A stretch of 64,000 nt of DNA, from assembly GCA_963965975.1 (NCBI GenBank), contig OZ014414.1:8489230-8553229 (forward strand), in the 5' to 3' direction. The stretch comes from Xestospongia bergquistia. Lineage: Eukaryota; Porifera; Demospongiae; Haplosclerida; Petrosiidae. The notes under the pieces were generated by a model. That model ran no database searches. It was not told the origin of the DNA and saw nothing but the letters and a program-made list of their open reading frames with translations. A program made the position numbers and the translations under genes. Of the stretch, positions 12,571-31,990 are shown piece after piece. How positions within the stretch are numbered: the stretch's first letter is position 1; every line of letters starts with the position of its first letter.

Positions 12571-13130
12571 AAAAGGCCGACTAGGATATTATAATTAGTA
12601 ATGTTGTTCTAGTTTGTTTAAGTAGAACTAATTTTCAACAGTCTTTTTAATTCATCGATGATAGTAATCATATTCATCGGTACCATTAATGAGATTCATA
12701 AGCGTACACAGATCCGCCCCACAAGAGATTGAAGACAAAATCTGCAGTACATATAAAAGGAAATGAAAACCACCTTGGATAGGTTGTGTTGTGGGCCAGC
12801 GTTCTGCAATGCATCAGACCTCTGAGATGGTTACCAGCATACTTTACGGAGTATCCGAAAGGCCGACTAGGATAGGGCTGGTAGTCTCCCTTTAAACGAG
12901 AAGAGGCTGGTGTATTTGTGGTTCCCGGTTCCTGAATGCGATATTCCCTAAGAGCTGGAATCCCGTACGGCTGGTTTTAAGTTAGGGCGATGCTCCAGCC
13001 AGGATTACCTCGCGAAGACGAGGGTTACCAAGCCAGGTGGCGGTCCCAGCTAGCAATAGCAGGGAATCCTGGAGCCTAAGTGGAAGCCTGAGTGGGTGAG
13101 CGAGTAGGAATCGTTTGGGCAACACAACAT
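12571..13130. other. GC-rich structured island of unknown nature
   Basis: Base composition jumps from the local AT-rich background to roughly half G+C between about 12780 and 13130. The 17-mer AAAGGCCGACTAGGATA occurs twice (about 12573 and 12859), as direct repeats ~285 bp apart. A hairpin is visible: GCTCCAG..AGGATT near 12990 pairs with AATCCTGGAGC near 13065. An inner CTCG/CGAG stem lies at 13009-13022. Both strands are interrupted by stops in all frames examined. It could be a SINE-like or structured-RNA sequence, or transferred DNA; I do not recognise it. Confidence 0.4.
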
Positions 13131-13522
13131 GTTTTTTATTATTTTTAATAAATCTTAACTTTATTTTAAACTACAAGAAATGTCAGTCAATCCAAAGTTA
13201 ATGTTAAGTTTTAGTAGCCAGCTAAGATTAGTCGAACTACTACTAAATAGAGAACAACAATACATAATAAAATAGAACTACGAATTGGAGAAGTTAGAGA
13301 TATCGAGAGACATTTGACGACGTATGATATGGCAGGAATATTTTATCAGAAATTCATGAAATGGGTGTTGCAATTACACATGCCATGAATAATAGTATCT
13401 GACACAAATAATATATCATTCTTTTGGAAGCATTCCTATGGAAACATTCCTGTCTTTAGACACTTCTCTTAGTTTAAAGGTACCCATTAAGTTGTTCTTC
13501 ACTGTTGTATTATAATTTGCAG

Positions 13523-13963
13523 GTAAATAGCAATGCATTAACTGGAAAGAAAGAAGATCATCATTTGTGGGTGAAAAGAGTGAGTGTTTAATAATTATAT
13601 TATAATATTATATATTGAACAGTCTGCAGCTAGAGCTCATCTTAGAGGAGCAGGATTTAAGGTTTAATTGCATAATACAGTGCTATCATGTGACTATCAC
13701 ATGACACTCATAGGATGAGGACTTCACTAAACCAATTATCACAGTCATTAGCCCTTACAGTAATGCTTTACCATGCAATAATCATTTTCGGTAAGCACCT
13801 CCTTAATTATTTACTAATTAAACTTTTATTTTTCAAGTGAATTAACTGATATTATTGTGAAGGAGGTTGAAAAACTAGGAGGTGAGGGTGTGGTTTAATT
13901 ATTATGCTATTACTAATTAATTTAGGTAAAGCATTCGTTTGTGGTACACCTGTTGTCAGCTAA
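13523..13963 (+). pseudogene. Truncated IlvD/Edd-family dehydratase fragment (dihydroxy-acid dehydratase-like)
   Basis: Five small exons with GT-AG introns (13523-13579, 13623-13661, 13714-13790, 13838-13881, 13926-13963) join to 255 nt in one frame. Key matches to the N-terminal region of dihydroxy-acid dehydratases are: ARAHLRGAGF; DEDFTKPIITVISPYSNALP; CNNHFRELTD, which includes the PCN cysteine expected at an Fe-S site; and KLGGKAFVCGTPVVS. The frame then ends in TAA exactly where the family continues with a D-G-E stretch. The full enzyme is about 550-600 aa, so most is missing. Animals are generally held to lack branched-chain amino-acid synthesis, so an intron-bearing fragment in an animal is noteworthy. 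No ATG was identified. Confidence 0.65.
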
Positions 13964-14631
13964 AGTATGTAAGATGATACTTAGCTATACAAAGTAACAT
14001 GAAGACAGAGATGAATATAAGTTGTTCTCACAAAGATATTTGATTATATATGTACTTTTGTTACTCAAAATACCAGGCTAGAACATAGGGAGGAAAGTAA
14101 TGATAGAAGCATACCCAATGAATAACTTCTTAGCCAGTGTTGTGTTCACTTGTATGGTTTTATTCTATGAAAAGGTGGTCACTCCACACCTTCTTCAATC
14201 TATGAAACTCCAGTGGACTACTGTGACATTAGCATCTTTAAAGTCAATTATGTTATGATTTTATGTGTAGAATACATCAAAAATACAACAATAATATACT
14301 TTGATATAATAAGGAACTATTAAAAATGATCAATTTTGTGTTCATAAAATTGGGGAACTTGTCATTGGTATCTCAAATCCTGATAACATTCCAAGAGAAG
14401 ATCATAAAGTGTTTGTTATAATGGACTTTAGTGGTATACGTACAGAAATACAAGTCAAAGCTAGGTACTCAGTTACTGGAAAAGAAGTTGAAGTTGTATG
14501 TGATTTTTTGAGTTATTTACAATAATGTTTTATTAACCTTTGTGTCTTCTTAATTCATTATCTTTCAATATTAATTTTATAGTTCTTCTCAACAATCAAC
14601 ATCCCTTGGAATTCCTCATACTATACTATAT
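13964..14631. other. Spacer with one unassigned open frame
   Basis: Between the dehydratase fragment and duplicate copy 2. The only coding-like stretch is an open frame at 14313-14525 (+), about 70 codons, containing GELVIGISNPDNIPREDHKV and ending in TAA. It has no ATG near its start and I do not recognise it. It may be another exon or a gene relic. Confidence 0.35.
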
Positions 14632-15003
14632 TTGATTATACTTTATAAGTGATGTAACAATTGACATTGGACTATTGACTATAGCTTTTATACTTTAGCT
14701 TACACCTAATCAAGTGAATAGGCTCAAACTAGATTGTGTCCATGAAGAAGTACGTAACTCATGATAAAGAGAGTGCTAATTTTATAGTAGAGTTAACACA
14801 GAGCATGTGATCCCTGTACAGTGAGCAGAGGCCATGTCATCATGTTTTAATAATTATGATAATAAACAGTCCACTTTTGTTCTTTATATGTCAGTATAGT
14901 CCTTTAAAAATAATGTCAATAATCTTTTTTCAACGAATTTTTGTTTATAGATAAACCAGTGAGTATATTTTCATAATATTAGCTACATGGGTCACTATTT
15001 AAA

Positions 15004-15282
15004 GCATTTCAGAGTGAAAAAGAGAAAAGGAAGCAATCAATATCTGTCAGTCTTAATTCTTCCAGTCATCAAACACAAATAACTGATTTTAAAGGTGACA
15101 ATAAAAGTGAACAATACTACAGAGGTCAACCTCAACAGAACATGATAACTAGCGATATTCTAGATATCATTGTGGAGGATGTTATTCCAACTCGCATAGT
15201 AGAAAAGCCTGGGTTTTATATAATATCATATGTAGTCTTGTATATGGTCATCATATACAATACTACATATACTATTATATAA
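15004..15282 (+). pseudogene. hAT/ZBED-type transposase fragment, copy 2
   Basis: Duplicate of 2405-2689 with a two-codon deletion near QSISVSL and a few substitutions (AFK-GDN, TSD-ILDI). It has the same open frame and same terminal TAA. Its presence in both segmental copies shows the transposon relic predates the duplication. Confidence 0.6.
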
Positions 15283-15721
15283 AACAATGGTTATTAAGCT
15301 TTAAAATGTCATATACAATAGACTTATATAAATGGAATAGGACAGTTATTTTTTTAAGTAGGTTCATATTAACCATGATGACTTCCTTAGTTTGTTAGAA
15401 AATGGGATACAAGTACGTTCCTTACTGCATGACGTCTTCATATACTCTACTAGAACTGCATATATACAAGCACAAAGGAGTTAAAAATAGTGCTCCGCCC
15501 ACAAATAATAATTACAGGCGCCAAGTAACCAACTGTTAGAGAGACAAAAAAAGTGCAACGTTAGAGAAGTAAGTGTCAAGCAAAACTGCTCTGTTTTAAT
15601 TGTCTACTAGTTTTGTTAGAGAAATAAATTGTTAATGAAGGAAGATAAAAAAGTGAAGAGTAATTTAAAGAGAAAATAAAAGTGAGCGAGAAGACAAATT
15701 AAGATAAACACAAACTACTTA

Positions 15722-18700
15722 CTAATACCAAAACTTAAGTCTGTCTTTAATAACTTGATAAGTGTCTAACATCTTACAATACTCTTTATGTTGTGGTGAT
15801 AACCATAGTTCCCTTATTGTAGTATTTTTATTAAGTGATATACATATTGTCTTGATATCATCATTGTTTAGTGAAGTATAGTAGAGAGATAGTGTTATCA
15901 ATGATGTAGTTGTTTGTATTAGATCTACTATTGTACTGGTACTAACTGAAGTGATCTGACGATTACTTCCGATGTTAAACGAAGTCAATGTTTGGTTTTT
16001 AGTAAGTCCTTCACAGATATATCGGACTCCATTATCAGTGATGTTACAGTTGGAGAGTTCTAGTACTTTTAAAGTTATATTACTTGATAACATAGTAGAT
16101 AAGTGAGTTATATCTTCATCTGTGATATCAGTAACATGAGACAACACTAACTGTTCAAGTGTTTTGTTATTAAAGAGACTATCACTGACTTGTTTGATAC
16201 CACCAGTAAGTGAAGAGAAGTCCAGCACTAGTGTCTTTATTGTTTTATTAGTTTTTAGTATCTCTGATAATATCGATACACACTTACTGTCCAATGAAGT
16301 GTCTGATATATTAAGTCTCCACACTGTACACTTATTAAGATTGTTTATAATAACTGCAGTACTTTCAGGAGATGATGAGAAGAGATCAATACTCCATTCT
16401 TTTCCTGTTTGTTGTTCTTTTATTAATTTACTTATAACATCTTTACTTTGTAATACACTTGGACTAGTGAGTATAACAATATTGATAACATCATACCACT
16501 GAACACTTCCAGTGTCTCCTGTTATAAAACAAGAGTTAGTATATAGTATAGTACACACATAGTAATATATACTATAACACACTACAATACACTGACAATA
16601 CACTGAAGAAGAAAGGAAGTCATTACTGTTTACTGAATATGGTTACTATGGCAACGAGCTAATAGGAGCCTGTGCCTATTATTCTGTCAGTGGAATTTAC
16701 TGAGATACTTCTTAAATTACTACCTTTACTCTTAGTTGGTTTTAAGTTCTAGCTACAGTAAGTCATATTGTCTAGCACACATATACTTTTGTTGTTAATA
16801 GTAAGTGAAGTGTGTGAAGTTCATTTGATAATAGTTGTCAATAGGTAAAGAATAGAAATTGAAATGAACAGTCTGAGTTGTCTTATCTTGTGTGGTCCAA
16901 TGTTACAGTAATATCAGGTGACACAAGACTACAATGTCTTTATAATATGTATTGTAAATATTATTACATTCTATTTCATTGAGTCCTGAATTGAGTTGAT
17001 ATGTTTTGTTACATGAGGAAATTATGTATCTCTCTACCTACTAATTTTGTACATAGGAATGCTCTATCATCACAAAATGTTTGGTGGGTGTGGTTAAGTA
17101 CAGTAACTATATTGAACAGTACATGTTAATAGATATAAACAAAAGTAGAAGAAATTACAAATAAAATGAGTTACCAATTGATTTGACTCTTTCCTTGATA
17201 TATTAAATTATTTTATTTATGAATTTATTGCAGTTATAGTAACAGATAGTCTGGTAAGGCCAGCCCCTTTGCTTAGAGAGGAAGGGTTGGTAGTCTATAC
17301 TATATGTCTTTCCAGCATTCCTGATACAACCACAGTCTATTGAACTTGTATCTGACAAACCACATTGTTTTTATGGTGGGTGTGGCTGAAAACTGCTTTG
17401 ATCTAAAGTGCAGGATCTACAAACAAACATCATTAGATGTTTCATTATGAAATATTGACTTCTTTGTCCTTTCTTGTTTTATTGTATTACAATATCTTTC
17501 ATTTAGTCATGTTGATTTAACTCAATAAAAACATTATGTTGTAGTCTTACAATGCAAACTAACTCAAGAGAATGGGGCTGAGTTGATTATTAATATTAAG
17601 ATATAATAAAAATTAACCACATGGTTTACATAAATATGTGTGTGCTACAAGATCCTTCCTCAAAGAGGCTGACCTGACCATACTATATATGGTACTATAT
17701 TATCAAATATTAATAATATGTACTTGTCAGTTAAAATAATTGACAATGGAGATCAAATTGTAATCAGCTTTGTAATATTTATGTTCTATATGCTTGAAGA
17801 ATATGACTTTAATATGGAAGACATTTCTCTACTTGAACTAAACAAGTCTAAATTTGTTCAACTAGGTGTCATAGTTGCACCATGTCTAAATTATGTTTCT
17901 ATGGTAACTATTCATACCGTTGACACTGAGTTTTAATAGTCTCGTCCCCAGACTACCAAACAAAAAGGTAGTCTGTTGTATTTGCTTCAAATTCTTGTTC
18001 CTAGTGTCATTAGTGTGACATCTCAACTCCATACAATCATATATTAATGGTCACATGACAAGTAGCTGATGGTCACATTACACATGGAGTTTGTGAGAAA
18101 AGAAATCAGTAGACATCAGTAAACAAGTTTGCTATATTAGTCATTCTTGAGAGACATCAAATTATAGCAATTATGTGTTTTTCCACATAATCATATGATC
18201 ACTGATGTCACACTGATAATACTAGGAGTAACAATTTGAATCAGATGCACCATGTACTATCTATTTATAATCCTCAAAACAACAGTATTCAAAAATGTTT
18301 TAGATCTATTATATTCAAAACTATTGTAGTTATCTGAAAGGACAATGTGTTTGAGGATCTGAGAATGAACTATACCATATAACCAATATGAATAAAACTT
18401 GACAAACAGTTTCAGATTTTGCTAAAATTTTATCATCAAAATAGTCTCATTGTAAATATTGAAACAGTCAACACAATGTATCATTAAGGAAGGCTACATC
18501 TCTCTTATACACATACAATGTGGTTCTATCATAACAAGGTTATAATGATATCATTATTACTTATGTCCATTATAGGTGGAGTCAACTAAGACACAGTCAG
18601 TATATTAATATTTGTCATTAACAAGATGTGTAGCAGTTATATTATATAAATACCTGTAGTTTTATGTGTGGACTCTTCTTGGCTAGATTTTGTTTGTGTT

Positions 18701-20909
18701 ACTGGTTTATGAACCTTTGATATAAATGCTAGATCTAGTAACAATGTCATATAATGAGAAGTGACTAATACCAGTTACCTTTTAAGTTCTGCCTTAATGC
18801 CTCAAACCGTTTGTTTCTCTCTCTTAATCGTAATGTCAATGACTTTATTACTTCCTGTAGTGTCTCCAACTCTTTTTGTCTCTCTGTAGAAACTGACAGT
18901 AACTCTTCCTTAATAACTAAATAATTATTAATTATAATTATATATTAATAAATCAGTAACACAGACTATGTTAGTGATATCTATTCTATTAATAATACCT
19001 TCCTTCCATTTTAAAAGTGATGTCAAATCTTTGATTGTTTTTTCTTTCATTTGTTTTCTTTCTACATAGAAACATTGAATTTTAAATCAGATATATCATA
19101 TAATAGACAGCTATTAAATAAACAGTGATTATTGACTACATGGACAAATACCTTCACTTTGTTGGGCTACAGATGATATTTGTAAAGTCATCTTTTTACT
19201 GATGGTTTGTCGTAGTTCAAGTTGACTTCTCAACTCCTTTGTACTCTCTTCTACAATAGGTCTAACCTCCTATATATCAATAAACAACACATGTAGTAAC
19301 TGTTGTCTAATAATACACATCTCTTACCTTGTCTCTTTGATGTTTATCATAAATGATGTCATAGCCTATTGTTAACTTGAGCAATCCCATCTCCTTCAAT
19401 AAGTCAAGATTTTCATTTGCTGTCACTAATAGAATATCCATCATATGGTGTGGAGCATAGCAGGTAACAACGATAGAGTTGCCTTCATTAATAACTTTAA
19501 TTTGGACGTTACTCACTAAATCTTCAAAAGCTTTTGATAGCAAGTCTCTAATATCATTAAGAGTGTGTTCATCTGTCTTCCACTCCAAAACAAACTCAAT
19601 AGTCTCACAAGTAAGGTGATGAGATGACAAGATTCTCTTGAAGCTTTCTTTACAACATACACTAAGTTTAACTTTTTGGCAAAATGCATCAAGTGTTGTC
19701 TTGAACTCTGTGATGTGCTGTTTAGCCTCAGTGATATTATAGTGATCAACAATAGCCTCCAAACAGCAAACATTAATTATGGTACATTTGTTTTCCACAA
19801 TCTCCATCACATGATCAAATGATTTAGCTTTACCTAATTGAGGTTTTAGCTCTCGGAAACATCTCCCAAGATACTTTTTTAGTTTTTCAAGTGAAGGAAC
19901 ACCTTTAGCAATGAGAGGTGCAACAGTTTCAATAAGATTTCCAAATGTCACTCTCATCTGATCAAAATCATATTGATATGTGCGCTGAAGATTGACTTTG
20001 TAAGGAAAGGTTTGATCTACAGATATAAAAAGTAAGGTGAATAATTATTGTAAAATTTATCAACAACACTTACGATATTCTTTGAGTATATCATTAGCAA
20101 CAGGTACTGTTTGTTCAGATTTCAATAAGATACTAGTAAGTACCCTTAGTTTGCTCGGTTCCTCAGACACTGTAGCATGTATTGCTTTCAATGGACCATC
20201 TCCTAGTACATTTCCCAATCTATTGAGTTCATCTAATGTCTCCTTAGAGATCACTCTCTCTGTATACAACATCTGAACAATCTCCATAGGAAGTGCAAGT
20301 GATGAGAGACTATCAGAGTGTTTCTGTAACATTTGACAAGCTGGAAAGGATAAGAGTCCAAAATATATAATAAATATTAATATTATATATATACTACTAA
20401 CATTAAATTATACCTATATTAAGATCAAGTTTTTCATGTTTTTGTTTTAATTCCATTGTTTGAACATCTTGTTTTCTCTTTCTTAAACTTGGTATATCAA
20501 TGTCCTCTATTAATTATATTTGCATTTTATTAGATCTAATAAACACAATGTTCTAATTACCTTTAGTTAAGTGTTCATGTATTTCAGTAGCTTTCTTGAT
20601 ATTATTAACAATAGGACTCTTAATAGCATTAATCACTGTTCCCCAGGTAAGAAGATGTGACTCAGTAGTAGTTAACCAGCTCTCAATGACTTGATCAAGT
20701 TTGTAAGTATTACTTAACTGACTACTTGTTAAACCATTTAAAACATTCTGAGAAACCTTTATTGATGCACCAATCTCATACCACTTGTCATTAATATCAG
20801 CTAATAAATTGAGTAGTTCATGTTTACTAGGAGAAATACCTGAAAAATAGATAGAATCAAAACTAATAAACAATTCTATCAAGTATTGTATCTCACGTTG
20901 TTGTGCCAT
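15722..20909 (-). CDS. Gene C: Death-like / CARD-like / coiled-coil / LRR protein
   Basis: Nine exons: 20561-20909, 20414-20506, 20074-20340, 19328-20016, 19152-19269, 18999-19061, 18779-18916, 18654-18701, 15722-16518. They sum to 2562 nt (853 aa). Residues 1-116 form a Death-like domain (NDKWYEIG, TWGTVINAIK). Residues 117-147 are a basic linker. Residues 148-236 are a CARD-like domain (LALPMEIVQMLYTERVISKE). Residues 237-466 are the unassigned middle domain. Residues 466-572 are a coiled coil (KEELLSVSTERQKELETLQE). Residues 573-588 are a short spacer. Residues 588-853 are leucine-rich repeats. Compared with B it has one extra C-terminal residue (FWY, stop TAG overlapping a GTAAGTA donor) and a shorter exon 8. 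Exon 1, the LRR exon and flanks follow B, while exon 3 and most of exon 4 follow A, a mosaic. A cytosolic NLR-like role is inference. Confidence 0.85.
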
Positions 20910-21796
20910 AGTCTCTCTTTTCCAGTTTTAGGGAGGAACTCGTACTCGCAGAGGTCACTTAGTCTAGAGAGGGTGTGGTTGCATACTATCATAATATGAA
21001 TATTGTATAGTGTGTCTATGAATATAACTAAATCTCAACCTGCCTGTCCAGTTATCTGTCATCTGTTTGGATGTAGTGGCCTCTGATCGATAAGAGCTAT
21101 GATACTCACCTTCTTGATAGAATTAGTTCAGTCAACACCTAATATCAATATAGTCTCGCGTAGCTAGCCCGAGAGGGAGGGGCTGGGCTACGCGAGACTA
21201 CATTATATCAGTTGAAGACCATTCAATGTTTTACTATACAAATGTCTATTATTTTATAGATCACTGTTCATATACACACATATATATATAGGAGATATCA
21301 ATAATATTATTTTATATTATTGTATTATATGACTAAAACCAAACCATATATTACTTATAACTGATAAAGACATTACATCTACAATTTTTAGTTTTATATT
21401 TGGTTCATAACTTCTTTATACCTATCATTACTGGGTCACTAAGTTTAGTCCAGCAAGCTAGCCCCTCAACCTGATAGTCTAAAAGGAGGTGGGGCTAATT
21501 GACTTAATAATTACTACATTGTATATATCAAACAATAATAACAATTCAGTAAATTATCATGTACTATTTCTGTTTAAATTGAATTTTGTTTAGTTAACAT
21601 GTATGTAGTTGAAAATCATGTGCTATATATAGAATACAATAACTCACTAAATTATGATGTAATGTTTAATTCATCAAAACATAATATATTAAAATATAAT
21701 ACTATTATTGCACTCAAAAGACACTATGATTTTATATCCAAGCAGTTAGTAAAATAATTCATTAATAATTAACCCTATTATCACTGGATTATCCTC
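20910..21796. other. Intergenic between gene C and YARS1 3' end
   Basis: Homologous to 8277-9348. It contains the conserved noncoding-exon donor of gene C (minus strand, GTGAGT at 21104-21109), an inserted hairpin at 21151-21200, and a second GCTAGCCCC...GGGGCTAA hairpin-like stretch near 21445-21500. No gene is seen. Confidence 0.5.
21151..21200. mobile_element. MITE-like hairpin insertion
   Basis: Arms TAGTCTCGCGTAGC...CCC and GGGCTACGCGAGACTA are inverted repeats of 16 bp, broken only by a duplicated TAGC. The outermost TA on each side could be a TA target duplication. The homologous place in copy 1 (near 8550) lacks the hairpin, so it was inserted, or lost, after the duplication. Confidence 0.55.
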
Positions 21797-26284
<4,488 letters not shown>

Positions 26285-26647
26285 GGCGAAGAGAAATCGT
26301 CTCACTAAACGTTGTAACAACAACTCTTTGTTCAGCTGAAGCAACAGTACTACTTAATGATAACAATTGCTTGGAAGCCATACCACGTGGGTAGTTGCTG
26401 CGCATGCGCATAAAAAACGCCTGAGTATTGAAAATTACTATCAATTAAAAGGTGAGTCAGTTATTTTAATTTCAAAAAATAAAGCTTTAAAGTAGTTGGA
26501 CGATGTATTTGCTATAAATTATATCTCTGTTATATACAGATATTTTGACGCTGAGAAAAGTGCTGGATTGAAGTTACTTTCAAAGTTTGACCTTTTATAC
26601 TAAACTGCATATCATCATCATACTGACCTTTTGTCACTTATTACATA
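26285..26647. promoter_or_regulatory. Bidirectional promoter region YARS1/AGPAT with NRF1-type site and E-box
   Basis: The 363 bp between divergent start codons contain the palindrome TGCGCATGCGCA at 26399-26410. This is a perfect match to the NRF1 consensus YGCGCAYGCGCR. CACGTG (E-box, within CCACGTGG) lies at 26384-26389. NRF1 sites are common in divergent housekeeping promoters. On the YARS1 side a 36-codon upstream frame (ATG at 26379-26381) ends past the YARS1 ATG in another frame. Confidence 0.65.
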
Positions 26648-31089
<4,442 letters not shown>

Positions 31090-31639
31090 AATACGAAAAT
31101 TAATCAAAAAATCATTTCCTTCAATTTTCCCATTGTTATTAGATATACTATAATTATCGTGTGTAAAACTATTTATAGAAATGTTCTATTTATAGTAACA
31201 AATGTGTTATAGATTTTAAGTTTTTGAGAATGATGTGTGTAGTGATTGTTTTTGTTATTTATATTCCTCTCATATTTTATGATTTTCCTCAATCAAAATA
31301 ATCAATTACTTAATAACTGACTTCTCATTTGTTAATTGTTGCTCGTGGGTAGTAATAACCCTATCATTAGTTTGTAATTAGTTTGTAAACATGAGGATAA
31401 TTTACCACCTGGTTGGCTCTCTATGCTGGGTCGTCCTACAATTGTTTGAACTCAACGATATCCCTACATGTCTTAATAAGTCATGATATTGATGTTGCCT
31501 CTCATAGTGCTTGTGGGCAGAGGTTTGGCCTCTCATAAGACTTGTCTTGTTCCAATAGTTGGTTTATAAAGACAATTGTCTAGTTTTATATCAGCTGTTG
31601 TTATTTTGATAAACAAGACTTGATTTGTGCTTCTATAAT

Positions 31640-31990
31640 GGATGTATGATTGGACAGATGGATGGATGGATGGATGGAGGGAGGGAAGGACAGATAGATA
31701 GATAGATGCATAGATGGATGGATGATTGGACAGATGGATGGAGGGAGGGACAGATAGATCAATAGATGCATAGATGGATGGATGATTGGACAGATGGATG
31801 GAGGGAGGGACAGATAGATCAATAGATGCATAGATGGATGGATGATTGGACAGATGGATGGAGGGAGGGACAGATAGATCAATAGATGCATAGATGGATG
31901 GATGATTGGACAGATGGATGGAGGGAGGGACAGATAGATCAATAGATGCATAGATGGATGGATGATTGGACAGATGGATGAATGCATGGA
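31640..31990. repeat. 60-bp GGAT/GATA-rich minisatellite, ~5.5 copies
   Basis: Unit GGACAGATGGATGGAGGGAG followed by GACAGATAGATC, AATAGATGCATAG and ATGGATGGATGATT. Four central copies are identical. The long open frames on the minus strand are by-products of a unit length divisible by three. Confidence 0.95.

Noticed and set aside
12990..13130. Resemblance of GGTGGCGGTCCCAGCTA to the Alu/SRP RNA 5' domain
   Set aside because: Only a short stretch is similar. The expected SRP helices and downstream motifs are not present, so no SRP RNA was called.
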